Positions 1 through 7,767 of a stretch of 9,741 bases of DNA are shown in pieces. Under the pieces are notes generated by a model. That model searched no databases, was not told the DNA's origin, and saw nothing but the letters and a program-made list of their open reading frames with translations. The position numbers and the translations under genes are program-made. Positions within the stretch are counted from its first letter, which is position 1, and each line of letters starts with the position of its first letter. Source of the DNA: Emcibacteraceae bacterium (GTDB lineage Bacteria > Pseudomonadota > Alphaproteobacteria > Sphingomonadales > Emcibacteraceae); the NCBI GenBank assembly GCA_016763335.1, contig JAESUD010000109.1:1-9741 (forward strand), in the 5' to 3' direction.

Positions 1-603
1 GCACTCGCCCGTTCAACACGCATGAGAGTGAATTTGGATAATACGACAATAAAAGCACCTTTTGACGGTGTTATTAATGACAGGTTGGTTGAGGTGGGTG
101 ATTATATGAAAGAAGCAGAAGTATGTGCCTTAATCATGGAAGAAAACCCGTTCCTTGTAGTTGCTGATATTTCTGAAAATTACGTATCTCAAGTGAATGT
201 TGGTGATGAGGCACATGCCGTATTGCAAAATGGCCGCGAGCTAAACGGCGAAATCAGATATATTTCCTCTATTGCTAATAGCAGCACCCGCACATTTAGA
301 ATTGAGCTGGAAATTGAAAACCCGGATCATGATATTCTCGATGGTGTAACGGCAGAATTATTTATCAAAGCAGAACAGGTTATGGCCCATAAAATGTCTT
401 CTGCGATGCTGGTGTTAAACGATAAGGGTATCATTGGCGTGCGTACGGTTGGCGATGATAACAAGGTACAGTTTCAGGAAATTGAAATACTTGGTAATAA
501 TGAAGACGGTATATGGGTTTCTGGTATTAGGAGTAATTCAAAATTAATCACAGAAGGCCATGAGTTTGTTAAAGCAGGTGAAAAAGTAAGACCTGTATCG
601 TAA
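1..603 (+). CDS. RND efflux periplasmic adaptor (membrane fusion protein, HlyD/AcrA-like), 5'-truncated by window edge
   Basis: This is the C-terminal part of a periplasmic adaptor that links an RND pump to an outer-membrane channel. The frame is open back to base 1 (ALARSTR precedes the first in-window ATG at base 22), so that ATG is an internal methionine and the true start lies upstream; about 200 residues are visible. The visible part begins at the end of the alpha-helical hairpin. It continues with the second half of the lipoyl/barrel-sandwich domain, whose hallmark is the segment TTIKAPFDGVINDR followed by VEVGDYM. Next come the beta-barrel domain (from about NPFLVVADI to ELFIKAEQ) and the membrane-proximal domain. 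The stop is 40 bases before the RND pump gene on the same strand, so the two are almost certainly co-transcribed and co-assembled. The substrate cannot be read from the sequence. No signal peptide or lipobox can be assessed because the N-terminus is missing. Confidence 0.93.
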   Translation, partial: ALARSTRMRVNLDNTTIKAPFDGVINDRLVEVGDYMKEAEVCALIMEENPFLVVADISENYVSQVNVGDEAHAVLQNGRELNGEIRYISSIANSSTRTFRIELEIENPDHDILDGVTAELFIKAEQVMAHKMSSAMLVLNDKGIIGVRTVGDDNKVQFQEIEILGNNEDGIWVSGIRSNSKLITEGHEFVKAGEKVRPVS

Positions 604-643
604 CCAAATACCTGAAAAAAAATAAAATATATCGGATAATAAA

Positions 644-3600
644 ATGAACACTATAATTAATGCTGCTATAGAACATTACCGCGTGGTATTATTGTTTCTG
701 GTGCTTATTTTTGGTGGTGGCTCTGTGGCGTATATCACAACCCCGAAAGAAGCCCAGCCGGACATTACAATCCCAACACTTTATGTTAGTCTTTCGCATG
801 ATGGTATCTCCCCAGAAGATGCCGCGCGGCTTTTGGTTAAACCACTTGAAACCACTATTCGCACAATCGAAGGCATTAAAACCCTGCGCGGAATTGGCCG
901 AGAGGGCGGAGCCAGTGTAATTATCGAATTTAATGCAGGAATTGACCCCGACCTTGCGCTACTTGATGTACGCGAACAGGTTGCCAAGGCAAGGTCTGAA
1001 TTACCAACGGACACTAAAGAACCAACAATTACAGAAGTAAATTTAAGTGAGTTTCCGATATTAAATGTTGTTCTTTACGGAACAGCACCAGACCGGGTTA
1101 TATATAAGATTGCCCGTAAATTACGTGATGACCTAGAATCCGTTCCGAGCATCCTCAAAGCCGAAGTTTCCGGTGACCGAGAGGACCTGCTTGAGATTAT
1201 TATCGATCCGCTCAAGCTTGAAAGCTACAATTTGTCTTATGCTGAATTAGCAGCGGTTGTTGCCAATAATAACCGTTTAATTGCCGCGGGATCCATTGAC
1301 AATGGAAAAGGCCGATTCTCGGTTAAAATTCCTGGTATATTTGAATCCGCCCAAGACGTTTATGATCTTCCAGTTAAAGTATCCGGCAATAGCATTGTCA
1401 CCTTGTCCGATGTTGCAACGATCCGTCAATCATTTAAAGACCCAACAAGTTACGCACGTTTCAATGGTAAGCCAGCCGTCACGCTAGGCGTTAGTAAACG
1501 CACCGGCGAAAATGTTTTGCTCACGGATGCAATCATAAAAGGGATCGTCAAACAATCCTCTGAATTTTGGCCGGAAGGCGTTCAATATGAATTTGTCGGC
1601 GAAACAGCAAAAGAAGTAAATACATCCGTTTCAAGTCTACAGAACAGTATTATTTCCGCTATTATTCTGGTTTCTATTGTTATGATTGTTGCCCTAGGGG
1701 AACGTACTGCCTTACTCGTGGCGATATCAATACCAGGTTCATTTTTACTCGCTATATTCCTAATGAATATGATCGGTATGAGCATTAACATGGTTGTTAT
1801 GTTCGGCCTTATTCTTTCTGTAGGGTTGTTGGTAGACGGCGCAATTGTTGTCACCGAATATGCGGACCGAAAAATGCAAGAAGGTCTTGATAGAAAAGTT
1901 GCTTACCGTATGGCAGCGCAACGTATGGCTTGGCCTATTCTCGCGTCAACGGCAACAACGCTTGCGGCATTTTTACCGTTGTTATTCTGGCCGGGCATAC
2001 CGGGTGAATTTATGCGCTATCTGCCGCTCACCTTGATTTTTACTTTAACAGCTTCTTTTTTAATGGCTTTGATTTTTATGCCAACCCTCGGTAGTTTAAT
2101 TGGTAAAAAGGCTGATGACGCAGGAGATAACGTATCTCATATGGCCGTTGGCGGTGACTTTGACCCTAAAGACTTAAAAGGCATGACCGGCAGTTATGTA
2201 CGCTTGGTTGCCCGTCTGATTCGTCACCCTGTAAGGTTTACAGGCTGTATTATTGGTGGTGTATTTGCAATCTTCATTGCTTATGGCATGTCCGGAACGC
2301 CTATTGAATTTTTCCCGTCCGGTGATCCAGACAATATTCAAATCCATGTGCATGCTCGTGGCAGTTTGTCACTTGACGAGAGAGATTTTCTTGTTCAAAA
2401 AGTAGCTAATGTCATTAAAGACAATGAATATATTGAAAACTTCCAATCCACGACCACAGCATTGGTTGATAGTGGGAATGGCAAAACAGAAGATGTTGTC
2501 GGTACGCTTTATATCAATTTTGTTGATTGGCAGATGCGCCCTAAAGTAGATGACATCATTCAAGAGATTCGTACCCTTACTGATCAAATACCTGGTATTA
2601 TCATTGAAGTTGCCCTTCCCGCACAGGGCCCTGTATCCGGTAAGGATATACAGCTTGAAATTAAAGGCGAGAGCCGCGAACTTTTACTTCCTGTTGTGGC
2701 CGCTATTTATGATCATTTAGAAAATGATGTTGAGGGACTTACCGATTTGGATAACTCGCTTCCAATGCCTGGCATTCAATGGGAACTAGAAGTTGACCGG
2801 GCACTTGCAGGGTTTTACGGCACTGATATTTCTAATGTTGGCAATGTAGTTCAACTGGTAACCAATGGTATTAAAGTTGGCGAATATCGCCCGGATGATG
2901 CCGATGATGAAGTTGATATCCGAATTCGCCTCCCTGAAGAATACCGTAATATTAGCCAGCTTGATGAAGTCCGTATTCAAACACCAAATGGCTTGGTTCC
3001 CATTGGCAACTTCGTAAAAAGAGTTGCTAAACAAAAAATAAGCACCATTGAGCGGGTTGATACAAAACCAACTTATAAAATCAGAGCAAATGTGATTGAC
3101 GCGACGCAACGTAATAATATCTCGGTCGCTTTAAATGAATGGGTTGCTCAACAAAACTTCAATCCACTTGTTCAGGTAAAGTTTGCAGGAACCGATGAAG
3201 AGCAAGAAAAATCAATGGCATTTCTGCAAAAAGCATTTGCCATTGCCCTTTTCATAATGGCGTTAATCCTCGTGACACAGTTTAATAGCTTTTATCATGC
3301 TGGACTTATCCTACTGGCTGTTCTGCTTTCAACGGCCGGGGTTTTGATGGGAATTATGGTTTCCGGACGGAGCTTCCAGATTATTATGACGGGAGTTGGG
3401 GTTATTTCGCTTGCCGGAATTGTTGTTAATAACAATATCGTATTAATCGATACATACGCGCGTCTTAAACAGTCTGGTATGGAGCCTTATACGGCCATTG
3501 TTCAAACGGTTGCCCAACGCCTTCGCCCTGTGATGCTCACGACCCTTACGACCGTTATCGGCCTTCTGCCTATGGTATTTATGGTCAACATCGATTTTGC

Positions 3601-3808
3601 CAATCGTAATGTAGAGATAGGCGCACCGTCAGGTAATATGTGGGTTGATCTCGCGATTGCTGTATCAGTTGGACTGATGTTTGCAACAATTCTTACCCTA
3701 TTACTTACACCATGTATGCTTGCGCTAAGGGTTAAGTTTTCCAAGAAATATCGGGAATCGAATTTACGTCCGCTTTCTGGTGATCCAGAACCACATGTCG
3801 CAGAATAA
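644..3808 (+). CDS. RND family efflux pump, inner-membrane permease subunit (HAE1/AcrB-like)
   Basis: This is a 1054-residue inner-membrane pump of the resistance-nodulation-division superfamily, a normal length for HAE1 members. The layout is TM1 near residues 12-31, a first large periplasmic porter/docking loop (about 35-330), TM2-TM6 (about 333-485), TM7 (about 531-550), a second periplasmic loop (about 555-860) and TM8-TM12 (about 862-1028). TM4 carries GLLVDGAIVVTEYADRK. Compared with AcrB GLLVDDAIVV, Asp407 is kept (D398) but Asp408 is Gly399. TM10 carries GIVVNNNIVLID, so the AcrB Lys940 position is Asn929. The TM11 arginine equivalent to AcrB Arg971 appears kept (R959 in QRLRP). The family uses proton influx to export hydrophobic or amphiphilic compounds; the substrate here is unknown. 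The start at 644 has a short GGA ribosome site at 634-636, seven bases upstream. The adaptor gene lies immediately upstream, and no outer-membrane channel gene follows. A heavy-metal (CzcA/CusA) pump is less likely because the TM4 motif resembles the HAE1 pattern. Confidence 0.95.
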   Translation: MNTIINAAIEHYRVVLLFLVLIFGGGSVAYITTPKEAQPDITIPTLYVSLSHDGISPEDAARLLVKPLETTIRTIEGIKTLRGIGREGGASVIIEFNAGIDPDLALLDVREQVAKARSELPTDTKEPTITEVNLSEFPILNVVLYGTAPDRVIYKIARKLRDDLESVPSILKAEVSGDREDLLEIIIDPLKLESYNLSYAELAAVVANNNRLIAAGSIDNGKGRFSVKIPGIFESAQDVYDLPVKVSGNSIVTLSDVATIRQSFKDPTSYARFNGKPAVTLGVSKRTGENVLLTDAIIKGIVKQSSEFWPEGVQYEFVGETAKEVNTSVSSLQNSIISAIILVSIVMIVALGERTALLVAISIPGSFLLAIFLMNMIGMSINMVVMFGLILSVGLLVDGAIVVTEYADRKMQEGLDRKVAYRMAAQRMAWPILASTATTLAAFLPLLFWPGIPGEFMRYLPLTLIFTLTASFLMALIFMPTLGSLIGKKADDAGDNVSHMAVGGDFDPKDLKGMTGSYVRLVARLIRHPVRFTGCIIGGVFAIFIAYGMSGTPIEFFPSGDPDNIQIHVHARGSLSLDERDFLVQKVANVIKDNEYIENFQSTTTALVDSGNGKTEDVVGTLYINFVDWQMRPKVDDIIQEIRTLTDQIPGIIIEVALPAQGPVSGKDIQLEIKGESRELLLPVVAAIYDHLENDVEGLTDLDNSLPMPGIQWELEVDRALAGFYGTDISNVGNVVQLVTNGIKVGEYRPDDADDEVDIRIRLPEEYRNISQLDEVRIQTPNGLVPIGNFVKRVAKQKISTIERVDTKPTYKIRANVIDATQRNNISVALNEWVAQQNFNPLVQVKFAGTDEEQEKSMAFLQKAFAIALFIMALILVTQFNSFYHAGLILLAVLLSTAGVLMGIMVSGRSFQIIMTGVGVISLAGIVVNNNIVLIDTYARLKQSGMEPYTAIVQTVAQRLRPVMLTTLTTVIGLLPMVFMVNIDFANRNVEIGAPSGNMWVDLAIAVSVGLMFATILTLLLTPCMLALRVKFSKKYRESNLRPLSGDPEPHVAE

Positions 3809-3813
3809 AGGAA

Positions 3814-4560
3814 TTACTCTTTATTCTTACGCATAGCAATTAATGCAATTGTCGGAATGGAAATAATATAAAGCATTCCGACAAATGACATTGTCATCCA
3901 CAGATCAGTAATGATCAATGATGCAAGCACAGCAATACCCAGCAGAACAAAAATCACATGTTCCTTGTGGATTTTTAGGCTTTTAAGCGAAAATGTCGGA
4001 ATGCGGCTAACGGTAAGTACGCAGATAATAGCCATATAACCAGAGCAGATTTTAGGGTCTTTTAAAAATTCGAAACCATATTCAAATGATAGGATCATTG
4101 GAAATAAAGCGAGCGCCGCTGAGGCCGGTGCAGGAATGCCCGTATAATAACCCGCCTTCACTTCGGCACCAAGGTCATCATCTTTCATTACTGTATTAAA
4201 ACGCGCTAACCTAAGGGCCATACAAATAACAAATACCAATGACATAAGCCAGCCAACTCCCCGTACATCACTGAGAACCCACATATACATAATAAGGGCA
4301 GGAGCAACGCCAAAGCTAATGACATCGGAAAGGCTATCAAGTTCAGCACCAAATTTACTGGTTCCTTTTAAAAGCCGCGCAACGCTACCATCTAGACCAT
4401 CAAGAACGCCTGCAACCAGTATTGCCGTCACTGCCGCTTCCCAGTTTTCAAGATAAGCAAAACGAACCCCAAACATGCCAGCACATAGCGCAAGAACCGT
4501 GATGGCATTAGGTGCAAGACTGCGAACAGGAATATGAAATCGTACTATGTTTTTTGCCAT
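3814..4560 (-). CDS. pssA: CDP-diacylglycerol--serine O-phosphatidyltransferase
   Basis: This integral membrane enzyme makes phosphatidylserine from CDP-diacylglycerol and L-serine, the first committed step toward phosphatidylethanolamine. The protein has 248 residues and carries the complete CDP-alcohol phosphatidyltransferase signature DG-x2-AR-x8-G-x3-D-x3-D: D57, G58, A61, R62, G71, D75 and D79. Several hydrophobic segments follow, as expected for the multi-pass PssA type, and the tail is basic (MRKNKE). The ATG lies three bases after the stop of psd, whose product uses the PssA product. The last sense codon of psd (AGG, 4569-4567) is placed to act as the ribosome site, six bases before the ATG, so translational coupling is likely. 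The 3' end faces the RND pump gene with only five bases between stops. An 11-base inverted repeat sits in the last coding segment. Confidence 0.96.
   Translation of the reverse strand: MAKNIVRFHIPVRSLAPNAITVLALCAGMFGVRFAYLENWEAAVTAILVAGVLDGLDGSVARLLKGTSKFGAELDSLSDVISFGVAPALIMYMWVLSDVRGVGWLMSLVFVICMALRLARFNTVMKDDDLGAEVKAGYYTGIPAPASAALALFPMILSFEYGFEFLKDPKICSGYMAIICVLTVSRIPTFSLKSLKIHKEHVIFVLLGIAVLASLIITDLWMTMSFVGMLYIISIPTIALIAMRKNKE
3849..3884. repeat. 11-base perfect inverted repeat inside the 3' end of pssA
   Basis: The arm TTGTCGGAATG (3849-3859) is matched exactly by CATTCCGACAA (3874-3884) around a 14-base AT-rich loop. It lies within pssA about 35 bases before its stop, and about 40 bases past the stop of the convergent RND gene. 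Transcripts from either direction could fold it. Neither side is followed by a U-run, so it is not a classic intrinsic terminator. A third copy of the core TGTCGGAATG lies at 3994-4003. It may affect termination or mRNA stability at the convergent junction, or it may be chance within coding sequence. Confidence 0.55.
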
Positions 4561-4563
4561 GAA

Positions 4564-5259
4564 TTACCTGATCTCGCCGTCGCGCTGTTTTTCACGGCCT
4601 TTTTCACTGGCAATGACCGTTTCACCAGCAAGCGCCGTCTGACCGACAGCTACAAGTGAATTTACACCCTTTGGCAAATACACATCGACACGGCTACCAA
4701 ATTTTATCAATCCGAAGCGTTCGCCAGCTTTCATTTCTACGCCGTCAATGGCCCAACATTTTATCCGTCTTGCTACCAATCCAGCAATTTGCACAAAGGC
4801 AATATTATTTCCGGAGGCCGTTTCCATTAGAATGGCATGTCTCTCATTATCTTCACAGGCTTTCTCAAGAGAGGCATTTAAGTATTTTCCCGGGGTATAA
4901 GCCTGCCTGATAATTTTTCCATCAACCGGCACACGGTTCACATGAACATCAAAAACATTCATAAAAATACTAACCCGTATGCATTCATCCGACCCCATAT
5001 TAAGCTCGGCCGGCGGTATTGATGTTTTCACTGACTGAACAACACCATCTGCCGGTGCAATGATCAATCCTTCTTTCTGTGGAGTGATGCGGTCAGGATC
5101 ACGGAAAAAATAAACACACCAAACCGTTATAACAATTCCCAAAGTGACCATAAAATCCCACCCGGCGAAAAAGAAAAATGCTGTAATCAATGACGAGATT
5201 AAAATCGCCAAGTGCCCTTCTCTATGAATTGGAACGAAAACGGAAAGAATGGTTTCCAT
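4564..5259 (-). CDS. psd: Phosphatidylserine decarboxylase proenzyme
   Basis: This pyruvoyl-dependent enzyme decarboxylates phosphatidylserine to phosphatidylethanolamine at the inner membrane. The 231-residue protein is the short form common in alphaproteobacteria. An N-terminal hydrophobic region (about 15-52) anchors it. The self-cleavage site is the Gly188-Ser189 pair in FGLIKFGSRVDVYLP: cleavage there splits the proenzyme into beta and alpha chains, and the serine becomes the pyruvoyl group. Asp71 (APADGVV) and His106 (FDVHVNR) are good candidates for the other members of the Asp-His-Ser group needed for self-processing. The ATG has a clear AAGGA ribosome site (5273-5269) nine bases upstream. 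The gene follows the ABC exporter by 52 bases and precedes pssA by three, so the two lipid enzymes are tightly paired. The order is reversed relative to the reaction sequence, as is usual for psd-pssA pairs. Confidence 0.96.
   Translation of the reverse strand: METILSVFVPIHREGHLAILISSLITAFFFFAGWDFMVTLGIVITVWCVYFFRDPDRITPQKEGLIIAPADGVVQSVKTSIPPAELNMGSDECIRVSIFMNVFDVHVNRVPVDGKIIRQAYTPGKYLNASLEKACEDNERHAILMETASGNNIAFVQIAGLVARRIKCWAIDGVEMKAGERFGLIKFGSRVDVYLPKGVNSLVAVGQTALAGETVIASEKGREKQRDGEIR
4567..4569 (-). promoter_or_regulatory. Ribosome binding site of pssA embedded in the last codon of psd
   Basis: The final arginine codon of psd is AGG, followed by the TAA stop, three bases, and the pssA ATG. 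This AGG is the only purine-rich site near the pssA start and is spaced six bases from it. The arrangement supports the start at 4560 and suggests that ribosomes finishing psd re-initiate on pssA. That functional reading is an inference. Confidence 0.5.
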
Positions 5260-5311
5260 AGTAATATATCCTTAGTGTTTTAATAATTTGTTTCAGCCTA
5301 ATCGATAAGCC

Positions 5312-7192
5312 TTAAGATTCTATATTGCAAGTATTCTCGTCATTTTTTTCCAGCTCATTAAGTTTTTGATGCACTTCATCAAGCTGTATTTGTTTCTGCC
5401 ACATCTGGTAATATTTTCCTTCAACCTCAAGTAATGCAGTATGACTACCTCGTTCGATAATTTCCCCGTTATCTAGAACAAGAATTTCATTCACATTAAC
5501 AATTGTTGAAAGTCGGTGGGCAATAACAATGGCCGTACGCTGTTCGGATATTTTTTCCAACGATTGCTGAATATCTCTTTCCGTGTGACTATCAAGCGCT
5601 GATGTCGCTTCATCTAATAACAAAATTGATGGATTTTTGAGTATAGTACGGGCAATTGCCACGCGCTGTTTTTCACCACCCGATAATTTAAGCCCGCGTT
5701 CGCCGACCTCTGTCTCATAACCATCCGGCAATGTTATAATAAAGTCATGGATTTTTGCAAGTTTGGCAGCCTCATAAATATCATCATCAGATGCTTCATG
5801 GTTACCATATGAAATATTATATTTAATGCTGTCATTAAAAAGCACTGTATCTTGCGGCACGACGCCAATTTCTTTTCTTAAGCTGATTTGTTGAACATCA
5901 CGGATATCTTGTCCGTCAATTGTTACAGACCCCGATGCAATATCATAAAAACGAAATAATATTCTGGAAACTGTAGATTTTCCTGCACCACTTGACCCAA
6001 CGATCGCCGTTGTGGTGCCGCCTTTAACTTTAAAAGATATATTTTTTAATATGGGACGATCTTCTGAATAATGGAAGTACACATCTTTAAACTCAATTGT
6101 ACCTTTGCTCACCTTTAATTTTTTTGCGTCATTCTTATCTTCAATCTCGGGGTTTTTAGCAATAAGCATGAACATTTTCTCCATATCCACCAGTGCTTGC
6201 TTAATTTCTCTATAGACAAATCCCAAAAAATTAAGAGGCATATAAATCTGGATAAGCAGCGCGTTAATCCATACAAAATCACTTATAGGAAAGCGACCTT
6301 CATATACGCCATATGCACCCATGAGAAGTACACCAACCAACCCACTGGAAATAATCACCGCTTGCACGATGTTAAGAAGAGTTAATGATAGCTGGCTTCG
6401 GATTGAGGCCTGCTCATAAAGTTTAAGTGATTTATCATATCTAATGGCTTCATGGTCTTCACTTGTGAAATATTTTACCGTTTCAAAATTAATCAAACTG
6501 TCAATGGCGCGGCCATTGGCCGTGGTATCCTGTTTATTCATTTCACGGCGATATTTTAGTCGCCATTCGGTGATGATAATAGTGAAATATATATAACTGC
6601 TTAAACATGCAAATGTAATTAACGCATATAAAAAACCAAAATTATACCAAAATATTCCCGAAATCATTACAATTTCAAGAATAGTTGGAATTATATTAAA
6701 CAGCATAAACCGTAGAAGAAAATCAATACCGCGCGTGGCCCTTTCAATGACGCGACTTAGGCCACCTGTACGCCTTTCAAGATGAAACCTTAAAGAAAGG
6801 CGATGAAGGTGGCGAAAGGTATTCAGAGCGATATTGCGTAACGCATGCTGGCCTACCTTTACAAAAATTGCGTCTCTAATTTCTCCGAATGCTAGCGCTA
6901 ATACCCGGGCTGTTCCGTATCCTATGATTAAACCTACCGGCACCGCAGCGGCAATCATGGTCAAGTTCTTTTCTGCATCACCATTTAAAATATCGATAGC
7001 AAGTTTAAAGAAATATGGAACATAAACCCCGATAATTTTTGCCAATATGAGAAAAAACATGGCAAAAATCACTCTAATTTTAAGATCATTCCGCCCCTCA
7101 GGCCAAAGATAACGCCATAGTTCCCTTATTGTAGCAATATGGTTTTGCGCACTTTCATCATTTTCCAAAATGTCCTGATCATTACTCGCCAT
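5312..7192 (-). CDS. atm1: Atm1-type ABC exporter, fused permease and ATPase (half-transporter)
   Basis: This is a 626-residue half-transporter that would act as a homodimer in the inner membrane. An N-terminal six-helix domain (about 35-335) is followed by the nucleotide-binding domain (about 365-600). ATPase motifs are complete: Walker A GSSGAGKST (399-407), Q-loop Q447, signature LSGGE (503-507), Walker B ILLLDE ending at D527-E528, D-loop SALD, and switch H559. Assignment to the Atm1/ABCB7 branch rather than MsbA rests on three segments: VYVPYFFKLAIDIL near 56-69, LINFETVKYF near 233-242 and PLNFLGFVYREIKQ near 319-332. N274, Q277 and G324 sit at positions matching the glutathione-site residues N269, Q272 and G319 that I recall from Novosphingobium Atm1. 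The family exports glutathione conjugates, metal-glutathione complexes or a sulfur compound; the physiological substrate here is inferred. The ATG has an AAAGG site (7205-7201) eight bases upstream. It is the first gene of a likely operon with psd and pssA. Confidence 0.93.
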   Translation of the reverse strand: MASNDQDILENDESAQNHIATIRELWRYLWPEGRNDLKIRVIFAMFFLILAKIIGVYVPYFFKLAIDILNGDAEKNLTMIAAAVPVGLIIGYGTARVLALAFGEIRDAIFVKVGQHALRNIALNTFRHLHRLSLRFHLERRTGGLSRVIERATRGIDFLLRFMLFNIIPTILEIVMISGIFWYNFGFLYALITFACLSSYIYFTIIITEWRLKYRREMNKQDTTANGRAIDSLINFETVKYFTSEDHEAIRYDKSLKLYEQASIRSQLSLTLLNIVQAVIISSGLVGVLLMGAYGVYEGRFPISDFVWINALLIQIYMPLNFLGFVYREIKQALVDMEKMFMLIAKNPEIEDKNDAKKLKVSKGTIEFKDVYFHYSEDRPILKNISFKVKGGTTTAIVGSSGAGKSTVSRILFRFYDIASGSVTIDGQDIRDVQQISLRKEIGVVPQDTVLFNDSIKYNISYGNHEASDDDIYEAAKLAKIHDFIITLPDGYETEVGERGLKLSGGEKQRVAIARTILKNPSILLLDEATSALDSHTERDIQQSLEKISEQRTAIVIAHRLSTIVNVNEILVLDNGEIIERGSHTALLEVEGKYYQMWQKQIQLDEVHQKLNELEKNDENTCNIES

Positions 7193-7335
7193 TTACGGTA
7201 CCTTTTAAATTCATAAATAAATCATTATTAAAAATTGACCTTAAAAGACGTCAGCAGCCCAATAATTCACACAATGTTAATAACAATTACATATTATCAG
7301 GTTTCAGGAAAACAAGGGATTAATTTTAATTTAAA
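7193..7335. promoter_or_regulatory. Divergent AT-rich intergenic region between the Atm1-type gene and the 139-residue unknown gene
   Basis: This spacer must hold the promoter of the leftward ABC-psd-pssA operon and probably that of the rightward unknown gene. It is very AT-rich. A TTGACC box (7235-7240) is present on the + strand, but no -10 lies at normal spacing (AATAAT follows after 20 bases). On the - strand, CTGACG and AATAAT elements are 19 bases apart, also outside the usual range. A small dyad, TGTTA-A-TAACA (7275-7285), could be an operator half-pair. No promoter is convincing by eye. Confidence 0.35.
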
Positions 7336-7755
7336 ATGAGCGGTTTGGCACAATATAAAGATCTTATTGAGGATCAGCAGCATGATTTTGATTCTTTGTT
7401 ACCGCTCTGTCATAAATTTAAATATGATGGTCTTACCTTTGAATGCCAACTATTACACAATCATGAAAATGATGGATATATTATCAACTTAGTGGCGCTT
7501 CTTGGCCATCTTCCTTATAGCGCTGAAAATAATGAAAAACGTAGATTTATATTACAAAATCTCGGTTCATTGATGGCTCAAGGAATAGTTGTGATTGATC
7601 GCCATTGTAAACTTACATTACCATTAAAAACATTATTTAAGGGTAAGTTAAGTACAAAAATTCTTATGGAAAATATTGTTTACACATTGTTAGATACACA
7701 AGACACACTATGTGAAATTAGAAATACCTTATGTAATCAAAATAAAATAAAATAA
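7336..7755 (+). CDS. Conserved-looking hypothetical protein, 139 residues
   Basis: I do not recognise this protein. It is soluble-looking, with no signal peptide or membrane segment, and has five cysteines (C25, C37, C91, C126, C133) with no metal-binding spacing. The apparent secondary structure is an N-terminal helix (about 5-27), strands around 28-60 (including GYIINLVALLGHL), a helix (about 66-82), two strands (GIVVID and KLTLPL) and a C-terminal helix (about 105-133). That order resembles the small YbjN / secretion-chaperone (CesT-like) fold, but this is only a guess from topology. An in-frame stop at 7327 excludes a longer form. The only Shine-Dalgarno-like site, AAGGGA (7314-7319), is 16 bases from the ATG, which is too far for a typical site. 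The reading frame is real-looking: 139 codons in AT-rich DNA, with a sensible amphipathic pattern. It converges on the LysM gene, with 12 bases between stops. Confidence 0.72.
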   Translation: MSGLAQYKDLIEDQQHDFDSLLPLCHKFKYDGLTFECQLLHNHENDGYIINLVALLGHLPYSAENNEKRRFILQNLGSLMAQGIVVIDRHCKLTLPLKTLFKGKLSTKILMENIVYTLLDTQDTLCEIRNTLCNQNKIK

Positions 7756-7767
7756 TTGGTTTAATTT

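Noticed and set aside
22..603. ATG at base 22 as the start of the adaptor gene
   Set aside because: The frame is open to the left edge and the upstream residues fit the end of the adaptor's helical hairpin. A 193-residue adaptor would lack half of its lipoyl domain.
7193..7335. Phage or transposon remnant suggested by the drop in GC to the right of 7.2 kb
   Set aside because: No terminal repeats, target duplications, integrase or transposase traces are visible, and the genes to the right (LysM, LOG, icd) look like ordinary chromosomal genes.
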